A stretch of DNA of 64,000 nt from assembly GCA_946616295.1 (NCBI GenBank), contig CAMOIU010000002.1, forward strand, positions 15,448 through 79,447, read 5' to 3'. This stretch comes from CAG-791 sp002392385 (GTDB lineage Bacteria; Bacillota; Clostridia; Lachnospirales; Lachnospiraceae). Positions 8,708 to 17,753 of the stretch are shown here, piece after piece. Position numbers and translations under genes: made by a program. Every line of letters begins with the position of its first letter. Position 1 is the first letter of the stretch. Under the pieces are notes generated by a model, which saw only the letters and a program-made list of their open reading frames with translations, did no database searches and was not told the origin of the DNA.

Positions 8708-8924
8708 CTGTAAAGATGCCGGCGGTTCCATCTCTTATTTATGCCGCGGCGCTGTTCTGTCGTATATGCCTGTCAGCAGTATCATGCATTTTAATCCCAC
8801 GCATACATTTATAAAGAGATGACCGGAAACGTCTGCTCTGCCCGGCGGCCGACGGTCGTCTGTTCAGGGAAGCTGCATAGCAGCCGCGTGCCGTAAAAAG
8901 GCATAGAAAGGATCATTTCAATAT

Positions 8925-10289
8925 ATGACAAGAGATAGATATGAAACGCTGTCGCTGCACGATCTCCGGGAGATCGCCAAGAACCGCGGCATGAAACGGA
9001 CATCCACCCTTCGGAAAGCGGAGCTCATCGACGCCATGCTCAAGCAGGACGAGATCGACGCCCAGAAGATCCAGGCACAGAACAAGGGCAAGATCCCTAA
9101 AAGCATTCAGCAGCGGGCGGACTCGCCGGTTGTTCACAAGGACAGTTTCCAGAAGGAACTGGACAGCGGCAATATGGCCAACGGCATCCTGGAGGTCATG
9201 ACCGACGGCTTCGGATTCATACGCTGCGCCAACTATCTGCCCGGTGAGAACGACATTTATGTCTCCCCCAGCCAGATCCGCCGTTTCAACCTCAAGACCG
9301 GCGACGTCATCGTCGGCAACATCCGTGTGAAGACCAGGGAGGAGAAATTCAGCGCCCTGCTCTATGTAAAGTCCGTCAACGGCATGCGGCCGGAAGAGGC
9401 CACCCGCCGTTACAATTTCGAGAACATGACCCCCATATTTCCGTCGGAGCGGATCCGTTTGGAAAGGCCCGGTGCCGGCATCTCCATGCGGGTGATGGAC
9501 CTGATGAGTCCGGTGGGCAAGGGCCAGAGAGGCATGATCGTATCCCCGCCCAAGGCCGGCAAGACGACCCTCCTCAAGGAAGTAGCCAAATCGGTCAAGA
9601 TCGGCAACCCGGAGATCCACCTGATCATTCTCCTGATCGACGAGCGGCCGGAGGAGGTGACCGACATTAAGGAGGCCATCGAGGGCCCCGGCGTGGAGGT
9701 GATCTACTCCACCTTCGATGAGCTGCCCGAACACCACAAGCGGGTGTCGGAGATGGCCATCGAGCGGGCCAAAAGGCTGGTGGAGCACAAGAAGGACGTC
9801 ATGATCCTTCTGGACAGCATCACCCGGCTGACCCGGGCCTACAACCTGACAGAGACTCCCAGCGGCAGGACCCTGTCCGGCGGTCTGGACCCGGCCGCCC
9901 TCCATATGCCTAAACGGTTCTTCGGCGCGGCCAGGAACATGCGGGAGGGCGGCAGCCTGACCATCCTCGCCACGGCCCTGATCGAGACGGGCAGCAAGAT
10001 GGACGAGGTGGTCTACGAGGAGTTCAAGGGGACCGGCAACATGGAGCTGGTCCTGGACAGAAGGATGTCGGAGCGCAGGGTCTTCCCGGCCATCGATATC
10101 CAGAAATCGGGCACCCGCAGGGACGACCTGCTGCTGTCGCCGGATGAGCTGGAGGCCATCAACACGGTCCGCCGGGCCTTCATCGGCAGCCAGGGAGCGG
10201 AGAATGTCAACCAGGTGCTGGACCTGTTCGCGCGGACCCGCAATAACGGCGAGTTCGTGGCCATGGTCAGCAGACAGAAATGGATGTAA
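8925..10289 (+). CDS. rho: Transcription termination factor Rho
   Basis: This 454-residue hexameric RNA helicase ends transcription of untranslated RNA. The Rho N-terminal SAP-like domain (LSLHDLREIAKNRGMK) is followed by the cold-shock-like RNA-binding domain (ILEVMTDGFGFIR). The ATPase core has Walker A PPKAGKTT, LLIDERPEEV, LLDSITRLTRAYN and the Q/R-loop region. Between the first two domains lies only a short linker (about residues 42-75), unlike the long inserts seen in some Clostridia. ATG 8925 has AAAGGA at a rather long 13-bp spacing. A perfect hairpin and a 260-bp leader precede it; Rho leaders are often autoregulated, but no site can be proved here. Confidence 0.95.
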   Translation: MTRDRYETLSLHDLREIAKNRGMKRTSTLRKAELIDAMLKQDEIDAQKIQAQNKGKIPKSIQQRADSPVVHKDSFQKELDSGNMANGILEVMTDGFGFIRCANYLPGENDIYVSPSQIRRFNLKTGDVIVGNIRVKTREEKFSALLYVKSVNGMRPEEATRRYNFENMTPIFPSERIRLERPGAGISMRVMDLMSPVGKGQRGMIVSPPKAGKTTLLKEVAKSVKIGNPEIHLIILLIDERPEEVTDIKEAIEGPGVEVIYSTFDELPEHHKRVSEMAIERAKRLVEHKKDVMILLDSITRLTRAYNLTETPSGRTLSGGLDPAALHMPKRFFGAARNMREGGSLTILATALIETGSKMDEVVYEEFKGTGNMELVLDRRMSERRVFPAIDIQKSGTRRDDLLLSPDELEAINTVRRAFIGSQGAENVNQVLDLFARTRNNGEFVAMVSRQKWM

Positions 10290-10320
10290 TCATTTAAAAA
10301 GGTTTAACAAGGAAGTAGTT

Positions 10321-11850
10321 ATGGGCACGAGTAGAAGATGCGGTGTACTTCTGCCGGTGACGGCGCTGCCGTCCCCCGGCGGGATCGGATGCCTCTCTGA
10401 GGAGGCCAGGCGTTTTGTGGATTTCCTGCAGGACGCGGGGCAGACCTACTGGCAGATCCTGCCTCTGGGCCAGACGGGCTACGGGGATTCTCCCTATCAG
10501 TCCTTCTCCACCTTCGCCGGCAATCCTTATCTGATCGATCCGGAGGCCCTGAGACAGAAGGGCTATCTGGACAGCGAGGACCTGGAGACCTTTGCGGGGG
10601 GAGAGGACCCGGGCACCATCGACTATGGCCGCCTCTATGAGGAACGGTGGGTGCTCCTGAGAAAAGCCTATTATAACAGCCCCTTCTGCGAGAATCCCCT
10701 GCCTGAGTGGGCCGGCGGCGATTTCCAGCGGGAGCGGGAGCGCTTCGAGGAATACATCCGCAGGACGAGCTGGCTGGAGGACTACTGCCTCTTCAGTGCC
10801 GTCAAGGAGCAGTACGGCGGCAAGAGCTGGCTGGAGTGGGACGAAGACATCCGTCTGCGCCGGCCGGAGGCAATGGCCCGCCGGCGCGAGGAGCTGTCGG
10901 AGCAGTGCCGCTTCTATGCCTTCGTCCAGTTCCTTTTCGACGAGCAGTGGCACGCCCTGCGCGCCTACGCCAACGGCAAGGGGATCCGCATCATCGGGGA
11001 TATCCCCATCTATGTGGCCCTGGACAGCGCGGACACCTGGAGCCATCCGGAGCTTTTCGAGCTGGATGACAGAGGCTTCCCGACGGTGGTGGCGGGCTGT
11101 CCGCCGGACGCCTTCTCCGACGACGGTCAGCTCTGGGGCAACCCCATCTATCGCTGGCCCCGCCACAGGGAGACCGGCTACGCCTGGTGGATCGAGAGAC
11201 TGGACTGCTGCTTTAAGCTCTATGACATGGTCCGGATCGACCATTTCAGAGGTTTTGACGAGTACTACGCGATCCCGGGAACGGCCGACAGCGCTCGCAC
11301 GGGCGAGTGGCGGCCCGGGCCGGGGGCGGACCTCTTCCGGGTCCTGGAGGAAAGGCTTGGGGACCAGGCCATCATCGCGGAGGATCTCGGCTATCTGACG
11401 CCCTCTGTCCACGCCCTGCTCAGGGAGACCGGCTATCCCGGGATGAAGGTCCTGCAGTTCGCCTTCGACACGGCGGAGGACAACGACTACCTGCCCCACA
11501 ACTACCCGGAGAACTGCGTGGTCTATACCGGGACCCACGACAACGACACCACCAGAGGCTGGTTCGACAGCCAGGCGGAGTGGGTGAAACAGAACGTGAG
11601 AGACTACTGCGGCTCCAGAGGGGACGAGTGGATCGTGGACGATATGATCCGGCTGGCCCTGCGCAGCCGCGCCTCTGTGGCGGTGATCCCCATGCAGGAC
11701 TACCTGGAGCTGGGGAGCGAGGGCAGGATCAACACCCCTTCCACCCTGGGAGGCAACTGGTGCTGGCGCCTGGACAGCGCGGCCTGCACCGGCGAGCTGG
11801 CGGGAAGGATGCGCGACCTGGCCCGCATCTATCGCAGACTGCCGGAGTGA
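10321..11850 (+). CDS. malQ: 4-alpha-glucanotransferase (amylomaltase)
   Basis: This 509-residue GH77 enzyme transfers alpha-1,4-glucan chains between maltodextrins. It opens with RRCGVLLPVTALPSPGGIG and YWQILPLGQTGYGDSPYQS. It contains the nucleophile region MVRIDHFRGFDEYYAIP (Asp), the acid/base Glu in IAEDLGYL, and the third carboxylate in GTHDNDTTRGW. ATG 10321 follows AAGGAAG, 31 bp after rho. It probably feeds glycogen/maltodextrin metabolism with the glgC-glgD genes at 30.5-32.8 kb; that link is inference. Confidence 0.95.
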   Translation: MGTSRRCGVLLPVTALPSPGGIGCLSEEARRFVDFLQDAGQTYWQILPLGQTGYGDSPYQSFSTFAGNPYLIDPEALRQKGYLDSEDLETFAGGEDPGTIDYGRLYEERWVLLRKAYYNSPFCENPLPEWAGGDFQRERERFEEYIRRTSWLEDYCLFSAVKEQYGGKSWLEWDEDIRLRRPEAMARRREELSEQCRFYAFVQFLFDEQWHALRAYANGKGIRIIGDIPIYVALDSADTWSHPELFELDDRGFPTVVAGCPPDAFSDDGQLWGNPIYRWPRHRETGYAWWIERLDCCFKLYDMVRIDHFRGFDEYYAIPGTADSARTGEWRPGPGADLFRVLEERLGDQAIIAEDLGYLTPSVHALLRETGYPGMKVLQFAFDTAEDNDYLPHNYPENCVVYTGTHDNDTTRGWFDSQAEWVKQNVRDYCGSRGDEWIVDDMIRLALRSRASVAVIPMQDYLELGSEGRINTPSTLGGNWCWRLDSAACTGELAGRMRDLARIYRRLPE

Positions 11851-11865
11851 ATTCAAAATGAATAA

Positions 11866-11906
11866 AAAGAACCGGAGGATCCCGCTGAAAGCGGGGCCCT
11901 CCGGCT
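11866..11906. terminator. Bidirectional terminator between malQ and the DJ-1 gene
   Basis: CCGGAGG pairs with CCTCCGG and an inner CCCGC with GCGGG, giving a two-part stem between convergent genes. The A-rich left side becomes TTCTTTTTATT on the minus strand, so it best terminates the DJ-1 transcript. Confidence 0.75.
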
Positions 11907-11939
11907 CTGCCGTACAATTATTATTTTCTCAGAAAGCAT

Positions 11940-12530
11940 TCAGGTATAGTAGAGGACCTTCCTGCCCAGATTCTCCGCCGTCTCTTTCCCGCAGAAATAG
12001 GCGGTGATGGCCAGACCGAAGGCGATGGCGGTCCCCATGCCCCGGCTGGTGATGAGGGCACCCTTGCCGCTCCCCTCGGCGGGCAGGGCGGTGACGGCGG
12101 GTTCGCGCACCAGATCGGCGCCGTGGTCCGTGAGCACATGTTCAAAGGAAGGGTTGCAGGTGGCGCGGACGCCCTCGAGCATGCCCAGCTCCGCCAGGAT
12201 GGAAGGGGCGGCGCAGATGGCGGCCAGAGGCTTGCCCGTATTATGGAAGGCCGTGAGACTGTCCGTAAGAGGGCGGCAGGCCTTGAGATTGGGGGTGCCC
12301 GGGATGCCGCCGGGCAGGACGATCATGTCATAGGTGCTGAGATCGGTCTCCCCGATACAGGCATCCGCCAGGATGCGGATCTTATGAGAAGACGTCACCG
12401 TTCTGTCTTCCGATACAGAAATCAGGTCGGCGGGGATGCCGGCGCGGTAGAGGAGATCGGCCACGGAGAGAGCTTCCACCTCTTCACAGCCGTCCGCCAT
12501 CATCAGAGCGATCTTCGGAGCAGTGTTCAT
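11940..12530 (-). CDS. DJ-1/PfpI family protein (YajL/DJ-1 type)
   Basis: This 196-residue class-I glutamine-amidotransferase-like protein has the nucleophile elbow in AAICAAPSIL (Cys about 105), the family Glu near the N-terminus (MADGCEEVEA) and DMIVLPGGIPG. DJ-1/YajL proteins are variously described as chaperones or deglycases for glyoxal-type damage; the activity here is not shown. ATG 12530 has GGGAGG at 7 bp, so the longer reading from 12545 is rejected. It is transcribed alone from an extended -10 promoter and closed by the shared terminator with malQ. Confidence 0.88.
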   Translation of the reverse strand: MNTAPKIALMMADGCEEVEALSVADLLYRAGIPADLISVSEDRTVTSSHKIRILADACIGETDLSTYDMIVLPGGIPGTPNLKACRPLTDSLTAFHNTGKPLAAICAAPSILAELGMLEGVRATCNPSFEHVLTDHGADLVREPAVTALPAEGSGKGALITSRGMGTAIAFGLAITAYFCGKETAENLGRKVLYYT

Positions 12531-12572
12531 ATTTGATCCTCCCACAGGAAACGCAAGAAAATTACTGATATA

Positions 12573-12581
12573 AGTATATCA
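12573..12581 (-). promoter_or_regulatory. Extended -10 promoter of the DJ-1 gene
   Basis: On the minus strand TGATATACT forms a TG-extended -10 box about 43 bp before the start codon. No clear -35 is present. Confidence 0.5.
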
Positions 12582-12670
12582 CAGGCTTTTTTCCGCAGGA
12601 AGGACTTGAAAGGACAGTTTCCGGATATTAAAATGAATCGATATGTTCAACCAAAAAAGAGGAGGAGTAC

Positions 12671-14164
12671 ATGGTAACAAATGATGCCACACTCGTGAAG
12701 CTTAAACATAAGATCATGGAAGAGACCGCACGGCTTGCCTGGGACGGAAATCTGAACGAGGAGTCCAAGGAGGAGCTGGTCTATAAGATCATACCCGGTC
12801 CCATGGCCACCTACCGCTGCTGTGTATATAAGGAACGTGAGATCGTGCGCCAGAGGATCCGTCTGTCCTGCGCCCAGAATCCCACCGGAAACGGAGATTC
12901 TGAGAACATCGTCCAGGTGATCAATACGGCCTGCGAGGAGTGTCCGCTCTCCGCCTACACGGTGACGGACAACTGCCGGCTCTGCATGGGCAAGGCCTGC
13001 ATCAATTCCTGTAAGTTCGGCGCCATCAGCATCGGAGAGAACAGGACCCGCATCGATCCCACCAAGTGCAAGGAGTGCGGCATGTGCGCCAAGGCCTGCC
13101 CTTACGGCGCCATCGCTCACCTAGTCCGCCCCTGCAAGAAGGCCTGCCCTGTGGGCGCCATCACCTATGATGAGTACGGCATCTGCCGCATCGACGAGAG
13201 CAAGTGCATCCAGTGCGGTCACTGCATCCACTCCTGCCCCTTCGGCGCCATCGGCTCCAAGACCTATCTGGTGGAGATCATCAATCACATCAGGGCAGGG
13301 CACGAGGTCATCGCCATGGCCGCGCCCGCGACGGAAGGTCAGTTCGGCGCCGACATCACCATGCAGTCCATCCGTCAGGGCTTCCTGAAGATGGGATTCG
13401 CCGACATGGTGGAGGTCGGCCTGGGCGGCGACATGACAGCGGCCTATGAGTCCAAGGAATGGGCGGAAGCCTACGAGAAGGGCCACAAGATGACCACCTC
13501 CTGCTGCCCCGCCTTCATCAACATGCTCAGGAAGCATTTCCCCAAGCAGTATGAGGAGAATATGTCGTCCGTGGTCTCCCCCATGTGCGCCATCTCCCGT
13601 TATCTCAAGGCGACCCGCCCCGGCTGCATCACGGTCTTCCTGGGACCCTGCATCGCCAAGAAGTCCGAGGCACAGGACAAGTCCGTGCCGGACAACGCGG
13701 ATTATGTCATCACCTACGGTGAGTTCCGCGCCCTCCTCCGTTCCCGCGGGATCGAGCTGGAGAAAGCGGACAACGACTATCAGGAGGCCTCGGTCTGGGG
13801 CAAACGTTTCGCCACCTCCGGCGGCGTAGCCAACGCCGTGATCGAGTGCATGCAGGAGAGAGGCCGCGACACTTCCTCCCTCAAGCTCCTGCAGGCGGCG
13901 GGCGGCATGGAGTGCAAGACCGCGCTGACCATGCTCCGGGCCGGCAGACTCCAGGAGGACTTCATCGAAGGCATGGTCTGCGAGGGAGGCTGCGTGGGCG
14001 GTCCTTCCAAGCACAAGACCGAGACCGAGATCAAGCGGGCCAGAGAGACCCTGCTCAAGCAGGCGGATGGCCGCAAGGTGCTCGACAACCTGAAAAACTA
14101 CCCCATGGACACCTTCTCCATGCACAGAGACGGACACATGGAGGAAAAGGTCGATATTTTCTGA
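12671..14164 (+). CDS. Monomeric [FeFe] hydrogenase, group-B-like
   Basis: This 497-residue iron-sulfur protein has an N-terminal domain with CEECPLSAYTVTDNC followed by ferredoxin-type CxxCxxCxxxC sets (CKECGMCAKACPYGA and CIQCGHCIHSCPFGA). The C-terminal H-cluster domain has the three Cys motifs as TSCCPAF, GPCIAKKSE and CEGGCVGGP. TSCCPAF and GPC (instead of TSCCPxW and MPC), plus the GGCVGGP ending, fit group B enzymes rather than the well-studied group A. Predicted reaction: reversible H2 formation with ferredoxin. No HydE/F/G maturases are nearby. ATG 12671 has AGAGGAGGAG. Direction and physiological role are inference. Confidence 0.85.
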   Translation: MVTNDATLVKLKHKIMEETARLAWDGNLNEESKEELVYKIIPGPMATYRCCVYKEREIVRQRIRLSCAQNPTGNGDSENIVQVINTACEECPLSAYTVTDNCRLCMGKACINSCKFGAISIGENRTRIDPTKCKECGMCAKACPYGAIAHLVRPCKKACPVGAITYDEYGICRIDESKCIQCGHCIHSCPFGAIGSKTYLVEIINHIRAGHEVIAMAAPATEGQFGADITMQSIRQGFLKMGFADMVEVGLGGDMTAAYESKEWAEAYEKGHKMTTSCCPAFINMLRKHFPKQYEENMSSVVSPMCAISRYLKATRPGCITVFLGPCIAKKSEAQDKSVPDNADYVITYGEFRALLRSRGIELEKADNDYQEASVWGKRFATSGGVANAVIECMQERGRDTSSLKLLQAAGGMECKTALTMLRAGRLQEDFIEGMVCEGGCVGGPSKHKTETEIKRARETLLKQADGRKVLDNLKNYPMDTFSMHRDGHMEEKVDIF

Positions 14165-14254
14165 ACTATCAGATAAAAAAATATGGTAAAGCCTGTATGC
14201 CCTGTGATATAATACCATGGCATTATGGTTATCAGACGAGGAGGACAACAACCA

Positions 14255-15562
14255 ATGAGCGTAAGCGTAGAGAAACTGGAGAACAGCATGGCGAAGCTGA
14301 CCATCGAAGTCAGCGCGGCGGAAGTTGAGAAGGAGATCAACAAGGTCTATAACCGGCAGAAGAGCCGTCTGAACGTTCCGGGCTTCCGCAGAGGCCACGC
14401 CCCCCGGAAGATGCTTGAGAAGATGTACGGTGAGGGGATCTTCCTCGAGGATGCCGTCAACGAACTGATCAATACCAGCTATCCGAAGGCTGCCGAGGAG
14501 AGCGGCGAGTTCATCGTCTCCGAGCCCGAGATCGATATCACCCAGGTCAAGGCCGGCGAGCCCCTGGTATATACCGCCCTGGTCGCTCTCAAGCCTCCGG
14601 TGAGCCTTGGTAAATATAAGGGAATCGAGGTCGCTAAGAAGGAGATCACCGTGACGGATGAGGACGTCGAGGCCGAGCTCAGAAAGGAGCAGGAGAAGAA
14701 CGCCTCCGTCGTGACCGTGACTGATCGCCCTGTCAAGGACGGCGACCAGATCAAGCTCGATTTCGAAGGCTTTGTCGACGGACAGCCCTTCGAAGGCGGC
14801 AAGGGTGAGGATTATGACCTGACCATCGGCAGCGGCGCTTTTATCCCCGGATTCGAGGACAAGCTGATCGGTGTCGAGGCCGGCAAGGAAGTCGAGATCG
14901 ACGTGACCTTCCCCGAGGTCTATCAGGCGGAAGAGCTGGCCGGCAAGCCCGCTGTCTTCAAGTGCACCGTCAAGGAGATCCGTGAGAAGATCCTTCCCGA
15001 GATCGACGACGAGTTCGCCGATGAGGTCTCCGAGTTCTCTACGCTGGATGAGATGAAGGAAGACATCCGCGCCCGTCTCCTGGGCCAGAAGCAGAAGGCC
15101 CGCCGCACGGAGATGGAGACCGAGGTCATGGACGCCATCATCGCGGACGCGGAGATCAAGATCCCCGAGCCCATGCTCAGGACCCAGCAGAGAAGGCTCC
15201 TGGACGAGTTCAGGCAGCAGATGATGCAGTACGGTATCCAGTATGACCAGTACCTGCAGATGACCGGCAACACGGAAGAGAAGATGCTGGAGGACTTCAA
15301 GGAGCAGGCCGAGAAGAGGATCTACAGCTCCCTGTGCCTGGAGCAGATCGCCGTTCAGGAGAACATCGAGGCGACGGAAGAGGACTACGAGGCGGAGATC
15401 GCCGAGATGGCTTCCAACTACGGCATGGACGTGGAGACCGTCAAGAAGTTCTACACCGACAGCGCCAAGGAGAACCTGCTCAAGGATATCGCTGCCAGGA
15501 AGGCCATGGAGTTCGTGGCTGACAGAGCCGTAGAGGTCGACAGACCTGAGGAGAACAAGTAA
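14255..15562 (+). CDS. tig: Trigger factor (ribosome-associated peptidyl-prolyl isomerase chaperone)
   Basis: This 435-residue protein has the three-domain trigger factor layout. The ribosome-binding N-domain carries VPGFRRGHAPRKM (the FRxGxxP signature). The FKBP-type PPIase domain sits around residues 150-245 (GDQIKLDFEGFVDGQPFEGG, then FIPGFEDKLIG). The rest is the long helical C-domain. ATG 14255 follows GGAGGAC; the upstream ATG at 14225 lies before the RBS and is rejected. Its position directly before clpP and clpX is the common Gram-positive order, linking folding of new chains to ClpXP proteolysis. Confidence 0.96.
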   Translation: MSVSVEKLENSMAKLTIEVSAAEVEKEINKVYNRQKSRLNVPGFRRGHAPRKMLEKMYGEGIFLEDAVNELINTSYPKAAEESGEFIVSEPEIDITQVKAGEPLVYTALVALKPPVSLGKYKGIEVAKKEITVTDEDVEAELRKEQEKNASVVTVTDRPVKDGDQIKLDFEGFVDGQPFEGGKGEDYDLTIGSGAFIPGFEDKLIGVEAGKEVEIDVTFPEVYQAEELAGKPAVFKCTVKEIREKILPEIDDEFADEVSEFSTLDEMKEDIRARLLGQKQKARRTEMETEVMDAIIADAEIKIPEPMLRTQQRRLLDEFRQQMMQYGIQYDQYLQMTGNTEEKMLEDFKEQAEKRIYSSLCLEQIAVQENIEATEEDYEAEIAEMASNYGMDVETVKKFYTDSAKENLLKDIAARKAMEFVADRAVEVDRPEENK

Positions 15563-15634
15563 GACAGGACGGAAAGCCTGATCCCCCGCGGGATCCGGAC
15601 GGACCGCCGGAACATTCCGGAATGAACAACACAC

Positions 15635-15669
15635 TGCGAAGAGTCCGGTCTTGCCGGATTCTTCGCATT
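15635..15669 (+). terminator. Hairpin between tig and clpP
   Basis: A 14-bp stem with one G-T pair (TGCGAAGAGTCCGG/CCGGATTCTTCGCA) has a 4-nt loop and is followed by TTT. It sits 24 bp before the clpP start. It looks like a terminator or attenuator that would partly uncouple clpP from tig. A smaller GATCCC/GGGATC hairpin lies at 15580-15595. Confidence 0.6.
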
Positions 15670-15692
15670 TGCACAATGAGGTAGAGATTTAT

Positions 15693-16295
15693 ATGGCGAA
15701 CTTTATTCCTTACGTTATCGAACAGACGGGGCAGGGGGAGAGAAGCTATGATATCTTCTCCCGTCTGCTGAAGGAGCGGATCATCTTCCTGGGCGACCAG
15801 GTGACCGATGCCTCCGCGGAGCTGATCGTGGCCCAGATGCTCTTCCTTGAGGGTGAGGATCCAGAGAAGGATATCCAGTTCTATATCAACAGCCCCGGCG
15901 GTTCCATCTCTGCCGGTATGGCCATCTATGACACCATGCAGTTCGTGCGCTGCGATGTGTCCACCATCTGTGTGGGCATGGCGGCCAGCATGGGCGCCTT
16001 CCTTCTGGCGGGCGGCACAAAGGGCAAGCGGTATTCCCTGCCTCACTCCGAGATCCTGATCCACCAGCCTCTGGGCGGCACCGAAGGCCAGGCCTCCGAT
16101 ATCGCCATTCAGGCGGCGCACATGGCCCGCATCAAGAAGCAGATGAACGAGCTTCTGGCCCAGAACACCGGCCAGACCATCGAGCAGATCGAGAGAGACA
16201 CGGACAGAGACAACTGGATGACCCCTCAGCAGGCTCTGGAGTATGGCCTGATCGACCATATCTTCACCACCCGCAAGGAGATGCCGGGCGCCTGA
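15693..16295 (+). CDS. clpP: ATP-dependent Clp protease proteolytic subunit
   Basis: This 200-residue serine protease forms the tetradecameric chamber of ClpXP. Catalytic Ser lies in GMAASMGAFLL, His in LPHSEILIHQP and Asp in ERDTDRDN; INSPGGSISAGMAIYDTMQ is the conserved substrate-strand region. ATG 15693 gives the usual short N-terminus (MANFIPYVIEQTGQGERSYD); the longer reading from 15651 runs through the upstream hairpin and is rejected. It is followed 68 bp later by its partner clpX. Confidence 0.97.
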   Translation: MANFIPYVIEQTGQGERSYDIFSRLLKERIIFLGDQVTDASAELIVAQMLFLEGEDPEKDIQFYINSPGGSISAGMAIYDTMQFVRCDVSTICVGMAASMGAFLLAGGTKGKRYSLPHSEILIHQPLGGTEGQASDIAIQAAHMARIKKQMNELLAQNTGQTIEQIERDTDRDNWMTPQQALEYGLIDHIFTTRKEMPGA

Positions 16296-16363
16296 GTGCC
16301 TGACGCGGCGCGCTGTCTGTCGGTCGACTGACGCAACACAGGAAGATACATACAGAGGTAATA

Positions 16364-17707
16364 ATGGCAGATAAGAGAATGCAGCCGCCCATGAGACGTT
16401 GTTCGTTCTGCGGGCGGGGAGAGAATATCGTCAGCAAGCTGGTGGCAGGCCCCGACGGAGTCTATATCTGTGAGGAATGCGTCCTGATCTGCAACGATAT
16501 CCTCGAAGAGAGCATGGAAGAGGACGAGATGCTGGCAGCCAGAGAGGCCGTCAGGCGGAGGACCTCTCCCGCGCAGGACAGGCAGGAGGAGCCGGCCAGT
16601 GCCGTAGACACCATCCGCCTGCACAAGCCGGTGGAGATCAAGGCCTTCCTGGATGAATATGTCATCGGACAGGAGGAGGCCAAAAAGACCCTCTCCGTGG
16701 CCGTCTATAACCACTACAAGCGGATCATCGCCCAGGCCCGGGAGGGCAGACGGGGCGAGAGCGACGGTGTGGAGCTGCAGAAGAGCAATATCCTCATGCT
16801 GGGCCCCACCGGCAGCGGCAAGACCTATCTGGCCCAGACCCTGGCCAGGATCATCGGTGTGCCTTTTGCCATCGCGGACGCCACGACCCTGACGGAGGCC
16901 GGCTATGTGGGCGAGGACGTGGAGAACATCCTCCTCAAGCTGATCCAGGCGGCGGATTACGATATCGAGAAGGCGGAGATCGGCATCATCTACATCGACG
17001 AGATCGACAAGATCTCCAAGAAGGGTGAGAACGTCTCCATCACCAGGGACGTTTCCGGCGAGGGCGTCCAGCAGGCCCTGCTGAAGATCGTGGAGGGGAC
17101 CATGGCCAGCGTGCCGCCTCAGGGCGGGCGCAAGCACCCCCAGCAGGAGCTCATCCAGATCGATACCACCAATATCCTTTTCATCGTGGGCGGCGCCTTC
17201 GATGGCCTCGACCGCATCATCAACAACCGTGTGGGCCGCAAGTCCATGGGCTTCCACGCGGAGGTGAGCGAGAAGAAGGAGAGGGAGATCGGCGAGGTCC
17301 TCAAGGACGTGGTGCCCCAGGACCTGATCAAATTCGGTCTGATCCCCGAGTTTATCGGACGTGTGCCCGTGGTCACGACCCTGGAGGGCCTGGACAGGGA
17401 GGCGCTCATCGCCATCCTGCAGAAGCCCAGGAACGCCTTGGTCAAGCAGTACCGCAAGCTCTTCGGCTACGACGATGTCCAGCTGGACTTCGATCCGGAC
17501 GCCCTGGAGAAGATCGCGGATCTGGCCGTGGAGCGGGGGACCGGTGCCAGAGGCCTTCGTTCCATCATGGAGAAGGTCATGATGGACGTCATGTATACCA
17601 TCCCCTCCGATCCTTCCATCCGCCGGTGCATCATCACACGGCAGGCTGTGGAAGGGACAGGCAGTCCTGTCATCATCCGTGAGGATCCCATCAAGACCAT
17701 CGCCTGA
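16364..17707 (+). CDS. clpX: ATP-dependent Clp protease ATP-binding subunit ClpX
   Basis: This 447-residue AAA+ unfoldase feeds substrates to ClpP. The N-terminal zinc domain has CSFCGR...CEECVLIC (C4). Walker A is GPTGSGKT, Walker B YIDEIDKIS, the pore loop GYVGED, and the ClpP-binding IGF-like loop falls at LIPEFIGRVP. An acidic/basic linker of about 30 residues separates the zinc domain from the ATPase core. ATG 16364 is preceded by AGAGG. It forms an operon with clpP and probably with engB and the DUF308 gene downstream. Confidence 0.97.
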   Translation: MADKRMQPPMRRCSFCGRGENIVSKLVAGPDGVYICEECVLICNDILEESMEEDEMLAAREAVRRRTSPAQDRQEEPASAVDTIRLHKPVEIKAFLDEYVIGQEEAKKTLSVAVYNHYKRIIAQAREGRRGESDGVELQKSNILMLGPTGSGKTYLAQTLARIIGVPFAIADATTLTEAGYVGEDVENILLKLIQAADYDIEKAEIGIIYIDEIDKISKKGENVSITRDVSGEGVQQALLKIVEGTMASVPPQGGRKHPQQELIQIDTTNILFIVGGAFDGLDRIINNRVGRKSMGFHAEVSEKKEREIGEVLKDVVPQDLIKFGLIPEFIGRVPVVTTLEGLDREALIAILQKPRNALVKQYRKLFGYDDVQLDFDPDALEKIADLAVERGTGARGLRSIMEKVMMDVMYTIPSDPSIRRCIITRQAVEGTGSPVIIREDPIKTIA

Positions 17708-17753
17708 CATCCTGAGAGTCAGACAGTATCCGCACACAGAGGAGCAGAGAGCC

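Noticed and set aside
13121..15676. An 851-codon minus-strand frame opposite the hydrogenase and trigger factor genes, and similar long frames opposite clpB (19140-21752) and essC (28284-30395).
   Set aside because: All mirror well-supported genes and show repetitive His/Leu/Asp composition without family motifs.
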